DNA of 64,000 bases from Epilithonimonas lactis (lineage in GTDB: Bacteria > Bacteroidota > Bacteroidia > Flavobacteriales > Weeksellaceae): the NCBI RefSeq assembly GCF_900110605.1, contig NZ_FOFI01000005.1:255961-319960 (forward strand). The letters run 5' to 3'. Every line of letters begins with the position of its first letter. The stretch's first letter is position 1. The position numbers and the translations under genes were made by a program. Below the pieces are notes generated by a model. The model was not told the origin of the DNA, did no database searches, and saw nothing but the letters and a program-made list of their open reading frames with translations. Positions 44,005 to 52,535 of the stretch are shown piece after piece.

Positions 44005-46872
44005 TTAATTTCCTGATATCCCATTAACAAAAGTATCTACGAATCCAATGATTTTATTTAGAATACGATCTCCGATTTCCTTAGATTTTAATACACTCGG
44101 TCTTCCTTCTTTTCGTAAATCTAAAATTTCTTTTCGCAAAGGTTCACGTTCTGTAAACAAATAATTCTCTATCAGTCTTTCCGTTTTTTCTTCAGAAAGA
44201 TTTTCTATCTTGACTAGTTCCTGAAGTGCTTTTTCTTGCTCTACATTCCAGAATTTTTCGAACTCTTCAGGAATGGTATCCGTATCTTCAATATGGGGTA
44301 AACTTTCCTGAATAAATTTCTCAATCAATTCCCTTTTACTTCTTAATGATACTTCGGTGTTCAGTAAATTGAAAATGTCTTTTTCAATACTTTCTTTATC
44401 TTTTGCATTATGTTTAGAATTGAATTTAATCAGTAACTGAAGGATATAGGTTACATTGATGGTATCACGCCTAATCAATTCCAATTCAAAATCTATATCA
44501 TTGAGAATAGACGCTTTTTTAGAGGGGTCAGTAGGATCAAGTCTTTCTTTTAAATCCAAATATTTGCTCGTGTAATCTGCAAAAAGCTGTTCTTCCATCT
44601 GTAAATCATCCCAAGTAAATTCTGTATAATGGCTCATTTTTTTGTGCAAACGCATCATGGCACGGAAAGCCAAAATAAATTGTAGCTGATCTTCTTCCGA
44701 ATATAAACCGTCAACAGATACTACTTGTGGAACGATTTCTAATAATTTCTGCGTGGCTTCGTTAAACTTTTCTACATACGCTTCGTATGGTTCCACTATA
44801 ATTTCGTCAATTGCTTCTTTATTGCTGAATAAAGCGATTGCTTCGTCTGTTTTGTCTTTAAGGTTTCGGAAACATACAATATTTCCCTGTGTTTTATTCT
44901 TATCTAGGATACGATTGGTACGGCTAAACGCTTGTATCAATCCATGATATTTCAGATTTTTATCAACGTATAAGGTGTTTAAATATTTACTATCGAACCC
45001 TGTCAAAAACATATTGGCAACCAACAAAATATCTGTCTCATTTTGTTTTGACTTCTTTGCTACTGCATTGTAATAGTTGTAAAATCCTTCGGTATCTTTT
45101 ACGTTCTGTTTCTCTCCAAATAATTCATTAAAGTCTTGTACATACGTTTCTAATAATTCTCTACGATGAGGTTTGTAGCCGTAAACTGCTTGTGGTTCAG
45201 CAACCATTCCTAATTGGGAATAAACAGTATCTTCCATTTCCTCTTCATTCTGAGCAAAGCTAAAAATAGTCGCTATTTTTAAATCGTGCTGTCCCTCTTG
45301 TTTTTTACGCTTGAAAATTTCATAGTAGTGAATGACGGAATCAATATCCTGTACACACATCATGGCACAAAACTTCCTGTTTTGCGTTTTCTGCTCGTGG
45401 TATTGAATGATGTAATCTACAATGGCTTCCTTTCGTTCAGGAGCTTCAAAAACTTCAGTTTCATTGATTTGCTCTACTTTTAAATCAATGATATGTTCTT
45501 TTTGTTTGAAAGTCTGAATGTATTCTACAGAAAATTTCAGTACATTCTCATCACGTATAGCATCTGTAATCACATATTTATGCAGACATTTCCCAAACAA
45601 ACTTGCTGTTGTTTTTTCTCCATCTGCATTCTCTGCCAAAATAGGTGTACCTGTAAAGCCAAATAGTTGAATATTGGTAAAATAATTGACGATATTTTTG
45701 TGGGTATCACCAAATTGCGAACGATGGCACTCATCAAAGATAAAAACCATCCTTTCGTGCTGAATAGATTTCATTTTTGATAAGTTTCTACCTGAAATTG
45801 CATTATTTAGCTTTTGAATGGTGGTAACAATGATGTGAACATTCGGGTCGTTTAATTTGCGAATAAGGTCATCCGTATTAGTTGCAGAACTTACCGAGCC
45901 CTTACTAAATTTATCATACTCCTGGTTGGTTTGATAATCCAAATCTTTTCTATCTACCACAAAAACCACTTTTTTGATAGCTGGAATTTTGGATAGAATC
46001 TGACTGGCTTTGAAACTGGTTAAGGTTTTTCCACTTCCAGTTGTATGCCAGATGTAACCATTTTTTTCGATGTTATAGCCATTCAGAATTTCGTTTTCTT
46101 TTACCTTTTTGATAATACTTTCTACCGCATAATACTGATATGGACGAAGTACCATCAGACGTTTATCAGTTTCATTCAGAACGATATACTTACAAATCAT
46201 TTTACTGATATGACAAGGTTCTAAAAAAGAATCGGTAAAACCGTTTAAAATATTATTTAATGGATTATTTTGTTCGTCTGTCCAATGAAAAGTCTGAAGA
46301 TATTCCTGCTTATGTGTTCCAAAATTGCTGAAATATTTGGTATTTACACCGTTACTTATAACGAATAATTGTACAAAATGAAACAAACCCTTTCCAGCAC
46401 CAAAGCTATGTTTTTGATATCGGTTGATTTGGTTGAATGCTTCTTTCATTTCCAAACCTCTTCGTTTCAGCTCGATTTGCACTAAAGGCAATCCATTCAC
46501 CAGTAAGGTAACATCATAACGGTTTTCATATTTACCTTCTTGTGTAATTTGATTGGTCACCTGATATTCGTTTTGACACCAATGTTCTACATTGAGAAAT
46601 TCAAAATATAGGTTATCACCATTATCCCGAATGATATGATGTTTCTTTTCACGCAATATCTTGGCTTTTTCAAATACAGAACCTTTATTGAGTATATTCA
46701 ACACTTTTTCAAATTCGCTATCACTGAATTGTATATGATTATGTTTTTCTAACTGTGTTTTCAGGTTTGCCAGTAAAGCTTTTTCATCAGCAATAAAAGC
46801 GTATTTATATCCCAATTTCTGTAATTGGGCAACGAGTTGCTCTTCTAGAATTTGTTCGGACTGCTTGCTCAA
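44005..46872 (-). CDS. hsdR: Type I restriction enzyme, R subunit
   Basis: 955 aa DNA translocase/nuclease. The N-terminal PD-(D/E)XK nuclease has D120 and E134-x-K136 (YDVTLLVNGLPLVQIELK). The helicase part has Walker A TTGSGKT (277-283) and DECH (380-383, FDECHRSQFG). The long C-terminal part contacts the modification complex. It cuts unmodified DNA together with HsdM and HsdS, whose genes lie 12.5 kb away on the other strand. Confidence 0.95.
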   Translation of the reverse strand: MSKQSEQILEEQLVAQLQKLGYKYAFIADEKALLANLKTQLEKHNHIQFSDSEFEKVLNILNKGSVFEKAKILREKKHHIIRDNGDNLYFEFLNVEHWCQNEYQVTNQITQEGKYENRYDVTLLVNGLPLVQIELKRRGLEMKEAFNQINRYQKHSFGAGKGLFHFVQLFVISNGVNTKYFSNFGTHKQEYLQTFHWTDEQNNPLNNILNGFTDSFLEPCHISKMICKYIVLNETDKRLMVLRPYQYYAVESIIKKVKENEILNGYNIEKNGYIWHTTGSGKTLTSFKASQILSKIPAIKKVVFVVDRKDLDYQTNQEYDKFSKGSVSSATNTDDLIRKLNDPNVHIIVTTIQKLNNAISGRNLSKMKSIQHERMVFIFDECHRSQFGDTHKNIVNYFTNIQLFGFTGTPILAENADGEKTTASLFGKCLHKYVITDAIRDENVLKFSVEYIQTFKQKEHIIDLKVEQINETEVFEAPERKEAIVDYIIQYHEQKTQNRKFCAMMCVQDIDSVIHYYEIFKRKKQEGQHDLKIATIFSFAQNEEEMEDTVYSQLGMVAEPQAVYGYKPHRRELLETYVQDFNELFGEKQNVKDTEGFYNYYNAVAKKSKQNETDILLVANMFLTGFDSKYLNTLYVDKNLKYHGLIQAFSRTNRILDKNKTQGNIVCFRNLKDKTDEAIALFSNKEAIDEIIVEPYEAYVEKFNEATQKLLEIVPQVVSVDGLYSEEDQLQFILAFRAMMRLHKKMSHYTEFTWDDLQMEEQLFADYTSKYLDLKERLDPTDPSKKASILNDIDFELELIRRDTINVTYILQLLIKFNSKHNAKDKESIEKDIFNLLNTEVSLRSKRELIEKFIQESLPHIEDTDTIPEEFEKFWNVEQEKALQELVKIENLSEEKTERLIENYLFTEREPLRKEILDLRKEGRPSVLKSKEIGDRILNKIIGFVDTFVNGISGN

Positions 46873-46962
46873 AATAATTATGAATTAGGAGTTTATCTTG
46901 TTCTTTCCATCTATGCACAAATTTAACAAAATAAAATGTTCTCCTAATCCATAATCTAAAAC

Positions 46963-47886
46963 TTATCTAAGCGCCTTAAACATCTGCTCAATAGCTTTCT
47001 TCTTTTGTTCCATATTAGGATGTACATAAAGATTTAACGTGGTGCTGATGTTGGAATGCCCTAATAGTACACTTACCGTTTTATAATCACAATTACTTTC
47101 AATACATCGGGTTGCGAAACTATGTCTTAAACCGTGAAATTTCAGTTCAGGCATTTTTAATTCTTTCATTAAGTTCTTGTAATAGCTTCTGTAGGTTCTT
47201 GGCTCCGTAGGTTTCGCATCGTTTGTCAATACAAAAAAGGATGGGTTCACAATCTTTTTAAAGGGTTTCAATATTCTTAATAAATCCTTACTTATCGGAA
47301 TTTCACGAATAGAATTTTTAGTTTTCGGGGTATCCAGAATCAATTCCGTTCTACGAGTTCCATCTTCTATCACATAAATACGCTGGATGGTTCTGTTAAC
47401 ACTGATAATTCCGTTATCGGTATCAATATCTTCCCAAGTTAAGGCACATACTTCCCCAATACGCATTCCTGCACTTAAACATATATATACACCTAAATTT
47501 CTAAATGTAAAATGTTCTTGTATATAGTTCATTATTTTTTTTTGATCAGTCTTGGTAAGCACTTCAATATTATGCTTTTCTCGTTCAGTAGGAAACTGGA
47601 TATCAAAAGGGGTATACTGTAACCATTTGTTTTTAGCTCCAAATTTCAAAATCATTTTCAGAACAATTAAAATATCCTTAATTGTTTTATGACTTAAACC
47701 CGTTTCCAATTTTTGAAAAACAAAGCTTTGGACATCTGCTTCCTCAATTGCAAGTTTGTTGCCGAAATTAGGCAGTAGATGATTTTCAATCAATAGCGTA
47801 TAAGCTGAGAAACTTGACTTTTTTACATACTGTTTTTTGTCTATTTTCCATAGATCGATAACTTCTGAGAGTTGTTTTTTGTTCAT
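46963..47886 (-). CDS. Tyrosine recombinase (likely hsdS shufflon invertase)
   Basis: 307 aa. Core-binding domain about 1-100, catalytic domain 110-307 with R142 (SAGMRIGEVCAL), H251-x-x-R254 (HGLRHSFATR), H277 (LLGHSNI) and nucleophile Y287 (TTLNLYVHP). It lies between hsdR and a silent hsdS half, the position of the recombinases that shuffle hsdS halves in Bacteroides-type phase-variable type I systems. It could also be the integrase of the island. It is different from the cassette recombinase at 18339. Confidence 0.87.
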   Translation of the reverse strand: MNKKQLSEVIDLWKIDKKQYVKKSSFSAYTLLIENHLLPNFGNKLAIEEADVQSFVFQKLETGLSHKTIKDILIVLKMILKFGAKNKWLQYTPFDIQFPTEREKHNIEVLTKTDQKKIMNYIQEHFTFRNLGVYICLSAGMRIGEVCALTWEDIDTDNGIISVNRTIQRIYVIEDGTRRTELILDTPKTKNSIREIPISKDLLRILKPFKKIVNPSFFVLTNDAKPTEPRTYRSYYKNLMKELKMPELKFHGLRHSFATRCIESNCDYKTVSVLLGHSNISTTLNLYVHPNMEQKKKAIEQMFKALR

Positions 47887-48005
47887 TTTATTTGAATTAA
47901 ATATTTAAAATGACAAAGGAAGCAGAAAGGAATTAAATGCGTTAGTATTTCAATCGGAGGATAAAGCTCTCCTCAATCTGCATTAAAGAGATTTGTAATC
48001 CCGAT

Positions 48006-48596
48006 GTTCCTAATTTGAGATTTCCTGAATTTACGGAGGAATGGGAAACTAAGAAGTTGGGGGAAGTAGCAACAAATGTTATGTACGGTATGAATGCTGC
48101 TGCAACTAATTATGATGGCGAAAATCAGTATATACGAATCACAGATATCGACGAACAAACTAGATTATTTTGTCCTAATCCGTTATCATCTCCAGATGGA
48201 GAGTTAGACAATAAGTACTTGTTACATAAGGGAGATATACTTTTTGCAAGGACAGGAGCGAGTGTCGGAAAGTCTTATCTATATAATGATAAGGATGGTA
48301 AGATTTACTTTGCAGGCTTTTTAATTCGTCTTAATGTGAGAGATGAAGACCCATATTTTATTTTTTCACAAACACTAACCGAAAAATATCAAAGATGGGT
48401 ACTAACAATGTCAATGCGCTCAGGGCAACCAGGGATTAATGCGGAAGAATATAAATTGTTACCAATAGTCATTCCATCAATCCAAGAACAAGAAAAGATT
48501 TCGTCATTTCTGTTCAACTCCACTTTTCTGAAGGTAAAAAAGGTGATCGTGGATCTGCTCAGGATCCAATTCTGTCGGGATTTTCCCGAAATGTAG
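48006..48596 (+). pseudogene. Silent hsdS half (TRD1 cassette), no start codon
   Basis: An open frame without usable ATG encodes VPNLRFPEFTEEWETKKLGE, then one target-recognition domain (RITDIDEQTRLFCPNPLSSP and DILFARTGASVGKSYLYND), ending IPSIQEQEKISSFL. Its first 53 bases (48006-48058) are identical to 61075-61127 in the expressed hsdS, in the same orientation. Homology ends near 48521, where a broken recombinase gene begins on the other strand. Likely a donor for TRD1 exchange. Confidence 0.8.
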
Positions 48597-48772
48597 CGAC
48601 ACCGCAGCCACGTGTCGGGAGTAATTATTGAACGTACTTTGGCTTCTTCCCAGCACCGAAACGGTACGTTCAAAACGGCTTAAAAGTTCTGTAAAACCAG
48701 GCACTTCGCGCTTTGCCTGATTGATGATTTTGTTTTCTCTGAGCTCGTCTAAACTCTTTTTTTTGTAGCCAT
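48523..48772 (-). pseudogene. Broken tyrosine recombinase of an IS91-type element
   Basis: The N-terminal 80-odd codons only. From ATG 48770-48772, MATKK meets a run of A where one extra base breaks the frame; corrected, it continues SLDELRENKIINQAKREVPG and FTELLSRFERTVSVLGRSQS, the typical SAM-like domain start. It stops where hsdS-like sequence begins. Remnant of a transposition module; non-functional. Confidence 0.7.
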
Positions 48773-48839
48773 TCTATTGATTTTTTAATTAACTTTACAA
48801 AGTAACTGATTTATGCGATTGGGAAAGCTACCGAAGGTT

Positions 48840-48975
48840 TAGTTCAACACGGGTTTGGCAATAGCGGGCGGAACGTCATCAGTTCACGTTTTGTACTTCG
48901 ATTAAAATTTGTATTATAGTTGACAGTTTCTGCTTCGATTTGCCCGCCATCGCCAAGCCCCGAAACGTTGGCGGT
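48840..48975 (+). repeat. attC-like site 15
   Basis: Starts TAGTTCAAC, ends GTTGGCGGT. The inner stem is the second type (GGGTTTGGCAATAGCGGGC with GCCCGCCATCGCCAAGCCC). No recombinase is adjacent, so it is a detached array fragment. Confidence 0.82.
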
Positions 48976-49056
48976 CATTCTATTGACGACCGTGCTAAAT
49001 AGAACGGGGAAACAGAAAACCGAATAGAGTAAGTATTAAAACAAACCAAAAACTAA

Positions 49057-49796
49057 ATGGGACTATTTGACTTTTTAAATCGGGCGACAGTAAAAAACCT
49101 TCAATTGATTTGACAGACTTTAAGTTTTTATCTGACGACCATACAAGAATTGAAAACAGGCGACCAACGACAGCAAATAATAAAGGAGCTTGGAGAGGAA
49201 TTAGAGTGAAAACTTCCGACAATGCAACTTTCTTCGTGACAATGTATAATATGAATGAAAACCATCCTGTTTGGGGCGACAATATCCAGATGGCAGAGAA
49301 ACGAATGAAAATAATTGAAGAGAATAATGAGAAAATAATTCTTCGTGGTTTTGGGACTGATGCAATGGGAGCATCATTTGCTGATTACGGTTTGACACTA
49401 CACAAATCAAACAAAATAATAAAAAAAGTTACTTTACATATGCACAACAGAAGTATTGACATAGCATATGAAAAAGCCGAAGACAAAAAACAGGCTGAAA
49501 CTTTAAACCAATATTCTGACTTTGAGAATTTTAAAAATTTCTCACAAAAATGGAATCTAAATATGCAGATGCAAGAAAAGATGCAAATTGCAATTCAAAG
49601 TGACGAAATAAATAATCTTGGTGCAAATGCTCATAGAAATGATGATTTATCAAATGCAATAAAGTACTTTGAACAAGCATTGGCAATTATGCCTAACAAT
49701 GACGATGCTCTGAAGAACTTAAAAATTTGCTATCGTCAAATTGGAAACTTTCAAAAAGTCGAGGAAATGGAGAAAAAACTTAACTATTTAGGCTAG
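49057..49796 (+). pseudogene. Cassette 15: TPR-containing gene with early frameshift
   Basis: MGLFDFLNR starts at 49057 in one frame; the next frame continues KKPSIDLTDFKFLSDDHTRI to the stop at 49796. One missing G near 49082 explains the break. An alternative TTG start at 49110 would still give 228 aa. The C-terminal part (NNLGANAHRNDDLSNAIKYF then LAIMPNNDDALKNLKICYRQ) is a TPR pair; the N-terminal half is an unknown strand-rich domain. Confidence 0.65.
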
Positions 49797-49800
49797 GACA

Positions 49801-49822
49801 ACGAACGAACGAACGAACGAAC
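49801..49822. repeat. GAAC tandem repeat
   Basis: About five copies of ACGA/GAAC in a row directly before attC-like site 16. A short tetranucleotide repeat between the gene stop and the attC core. Confidence 0.7.
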
Positions 49823-49955
49823 TGCCAACAAGCGTTTTGCATAGTGGGGCAATAAGGCAAATTTCAACAGTTGTTCTTGGGTTCAACTTTTGTCGAAAAT
49901 TGAGGTCTTTGTATTTCTTTTCCCCATCATCGCAAATCCTTGAAACATTATACGA
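49821..49955 (+). repeat. attC-like site 16
   Basis: Starts ACTGCCAAC, one mismatch from the complement of the cassette start (GTTGGCGGT). Ends ATTATACGA, where the G of the core is A. The outer stem is worn (GCGTTTTGCATAGTGGGGC). Confidence 0.78.
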
Positions 49956-49979
49956 AATTTCAAACCAAAATTTGTAGAA

Positions 49980-50597
49980 TTGAACAAAGAATCATTACGT
50001 AGGTTATTAGAATTACGAAAAGAAGCTGAATCTCTGCCCACAGAATTGTTATCAGAAAGAAATTATGAAATATATACTGGAACTGAAGCAGACGAAGATA
50101 GAGCTGAAGTTTACAATGAATTATCTGCAATAAGAGAAAACAAGGATAAAATTATTAGAAAAATAATTGGTTTTTTAAATGCTAATGTTGATGAAGAAAG
50201 TGTTTATCACACTCAATTATCTAAAATTACATTTAGACCTAAAGAAGGAATATTCAATATTATTCATTATAAAAATAATGAAGCGTGGAGATTTGACAGA
50301 ACTAAATTATTAAATCTTTTAGAAATACTTGAGAATGAAATTAGAGAAAAAATGAATTTACCTAAAAATTACTCTGAAAGTAGTATTTTTTCATCTGGGT
50401 TATTTTGGACTATTTTACCGTTGTTTATAGGCTTATCCTATTTTTTTGGAATATATAAAGCAGAATTTGATAAATCTGAAACGCAAAAAGAGCTTAACAA
50501 AGCAAAGTTTGAAATCCAAAATTTAAAAAATAAGAATATACTTTTGAAAAGAAAAATAGACTCTTTAAAAGCAAGTAAAAAATTACAATATAATTAG
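49980..50597 (+). CDS. Membrane-anchored coiled-coil protein (cassette-like 16)
   Basis: 205 aa from a TTG start at 49980. N-terminal helix LRRLLELRKEAESLPTELLS, a middle domain, one hydrophobic segment (SSGLFWTILPLFIGLSYFFG) near residue 140-160, then a long coiled coil (KELNKAKFEIQNLKNKNILL). It begins 25 bases after attC-like site 16, like a cassette gene, but has no attC-like site behind it and ends at a strong terminator. Function unknown. Confidence 0.68.
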   Translation: MNKESLRRLLELRKEAESLPTELLSERNYEIYTGTEADEDRAEVYNELSAIRENKDKIIRKIIGFLNANVDEESVYHTQLSKITFRPKEGIFNIIHYKNNEAWRFDRTKLLNLLEILENEIREKMNLPKNYSESSIFSSGLFWTILPLFIGLSYFFGIYKAEFDKSETQKELNKAKFEIQNLKNKNILLKRKIDSLKASKKLQYN

Positions 50598-50602
50598 TCA
50601 AA

Positions 50603-50648
50603 TTTTCATAAGAAAGGCTCAACCTAAGTTGAGCCTTTCTTATGAAAA
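50603..50648. terminator. Strong bidirectional terminator
   Basis: A perfect 21-bp inverted repeat (arms 50603-50623 and 50628-50648, loop of four bases) with A- and T-runs at the ends. It separates the detached cassette fragment from the regulator gene on the minus strand. Confidence 0.92.
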
Positions 50649-50674
50649 AGTAATTATCCCGAATTACTCATATT

Positions 50675-51079
50675 TTATTTGTTGATAAGCTTCTCCAGCC
50701 TATCCATCATCTCATCTTTCTCCTTTAACATCCTTTCGTACAAAGCAATCTTTTCTTCGTGAAGTTTAGTAAGTTGATCAATTGGATTGATATTTTGTAC
50801 TTCAATTCTATTGTTAAACATTGCATTGTCAGAGAATGTGCAAGAAATTAAGTTTACAGCCTGCTCTTCATCAAAGTTTTGAAAAGCCTCAACAGGAATT
50901 TTAAGTGCAGTAGAAATCGCTTTCAATAGATCATCTTCTATAATATCCTTTTGCTCTAATATAGAAATTTTCTTTTGATTCCATTCTTCGCCCAAGTCAA
51001 AAGCCAAAGCTTCCTGCTTGATACCAAGCATTTCTCTAAAGCGTTTCACGTTTCTTCCTTGATGTATTTTCTGTTCCAT
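50675..51079 (-). CDS. XRE-family HTH regulator
   Basis: 134 aa. The HTH lies near residues 8-40 (RNVKRFREMLGIKQEALAFD), followed by a helical C-terminal part with LEQKDIIEDDLLKAISTALK and a coiled-coil tail (LHEEKIALYERMLKEKDEMM). The ATG at 51079 (MEQKIHQGRNV) is the usual start; an ATG at 51091 adds four residues. Divergent from the 51259-54366 gene group, which it probably controls. Confidence 0.82.
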   Translation of the reverse strand: MEQKIHQGRNVKRFREMLGIKQEALAFDLGEEWNQKKISILEQKDIIEDDLLKAISTALKIPVEAFQNFDEEQAVNLISCTFSDNAMFNNRIEVQNINPIDQLTKLHEEKIALYERMLKEKDEMMDRLEKLINK

Positions 51080-51258
51080 AGTGGTTATCAAAATTTAAAG
51101 GCTTAAAGATAAAGCCATTTCTATTAATTCGTCTGAATTGTAAAGTTAAAAAATTATCCTGTAAAATATCCCTACCAACAGATATTTTATTCCCTAAAAG
51201 AATAGATTAGTCAACAGCAACAACAGAATTTAGTTCTCACATTTTAAAACCTATTCCT

Positions 51259-51816
51259 ATGAAAAAGTCTAAAATATCGTTGGAATCTTTTTTCTGGTCA
51301 GCAGAAGAGATTGAAAATCCTTTTGCACTAATTGATTCCTTTTTTGATTACGCAGATTTAGATTCACACAAGCAGATCCTGACAGGCGCAATGCTGTTTG
51401 TCCAAAAGAAAGAGGTCTACAATAGTGATTATCCAGGACAACTATTTGTCTTTTACACTGCCTTCCGCTCTTTCCTAAAAGCCTGTGTACGGTTGCAACA
51501 CAAAGACAAAAAGTGGAAGATAAAAGAATCACCCGAAAGCTGGTCTTATCTGCATCAAGCTTCTTTATTAAAGGACGAATATCTTAATCCTTTCCTTGTT
51601 TTCCAAAGAGCATTTACCGAAAAGACCTTTGCCGAATTTGATTTCTTTCTTTGCGAGATCTTCCATCTGTCAGCATCTCCCTTCGTAGAAGAGTTTGTAG
51701 ACATTGATCTGATAACACCTTATATCCATATGGTGAAAATGCTTGATGCAGCACAGTTGATGCGAGAGCGTGGAATCGAAAAGATAAAAGATAAAAAAGT
51801 CGATATTTCCGAATAA
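51259..51816 (+). CDS. Hypothetical island protein
   Basis: 185 aa, not recognised. Hydrophilic and rich in Phe/aromatic residues (ESFFWSAEEIENPFALIDSF), with a helical middle (QLFVFYTAFRSFLKACVRLQ) and acidic end. It is the first gene of a plus-strand group of four that I have seen only in mobile islands of flavobacteria. Upstream and downstream lie copies of AATATCCCTA (near 51168 and 51840), possible regulator sites. Confidence 0.72.
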   Translation: MKKSKISLESFFWSAEEIENPFALIDSFFDYADLDSHKQILTGAMLFVQKKEVYNSDYPGQLFVFYTAFRSFLKACVRLQHKDKKWKIKESPESWSYLHQASLLKDEYLNPFLVFQRAFTEKTFAEFDFFLCEIFHLSASPFVEEFVDIDLITPYIHMVKMLDAAQLMRERGIEKIKDKKVDISE

Positions 51817-51884
51817 TATATCCCTATTCGGAATAGAATATCCCTCTACCCTTGAAGAACTTTACTAAAAATAAAATTATTGAT

Positions 51885-52535
51885 ATGAAAGATAATAAAC
51901 ACTTTAGCAAAGAGAAACAGCTTGTACAAACAAGAGAGCAGGCTGAGATTGCATTAGGCATCCTCGTTCAGAATTCCCAAGGCGAAGATCTTGAAATTGG
52001 AATATTCAGACTGCGTGACCAATTGAATAATCCGAAACTGTCAAAACTTCTCGATAACTATCCCAATCTGATTCAGGAATACGAGTTGGAGGAATTGCTC
52101 GCAGGTAACATCGATTTCAAGAATGCAAGCACGCAGGATGTCAAGACAGCAGGACTGCTGTCTTGCATATTATTACTCATTCATTTTTACTTCAACGACA
52201 AATCAAATAATAGGGTCGAATCCAAATTCGAAACTGATGAATTGGATAATTTTAATAGTGCGCAATACATAATCAACGCAACTACTTCCGAGGAATGTAT
52301 TAATGAGCTATTCCTACTAATATTATCAATAGTAGGAATAGATTACTTTAAGAAATATCAAGAAAATATGAAAGACCCTGATTTTGTTTTGAAACAGACT
52401 TTGGGATTTGACAGCGATCCCGACATGGATGTACATATCGATATGATGGTATGGTTTGCCTTGGTTCGCTTATTTATTGAGGCTATCTTTATATACTATG
52501 AGAGTGATTATGAAACTAAAAACGATCAGCTATGA
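51885..52535 (+). CDS. Hypothetical island protein
   Basis: 216 aa from the ATG at 51885 (MKDNKHFSKEKQLVQTREQA); an in-frame TTG at 51852 is possible. Soluble, helical, acidic middle (AGNIDFKNASTQDVKTAGLL). Overlaps the next gene by four bases, so it is translationally coupled to it. Function unknown. Confidence 0.72.
   Translation: MKDNKHFSKEKQLVQTREQAEIALGILVQNSQGEDLEIGIFRLRDQLNNPKLSKLLDNYPNLIQEYELEELLAGNIDFKNASTQDVKTAGLLSCILLLIHFYFNDKSNNRVESKFETDELDNFNSAQYIINATTSEECINELFLLILSIVGIDYFKKYQENMKDPDFVLKQTLGFDSDPDMDVHIDMMVWFALVRLFIEAIFIYYESDYETKNDQL

Noticed and set aside
48015..48596. A functional second hsdS gene
   Set aside because: There is no ATG; the frame only carries one TRD and ends in foreign sequence, so it is treated as a silent half.
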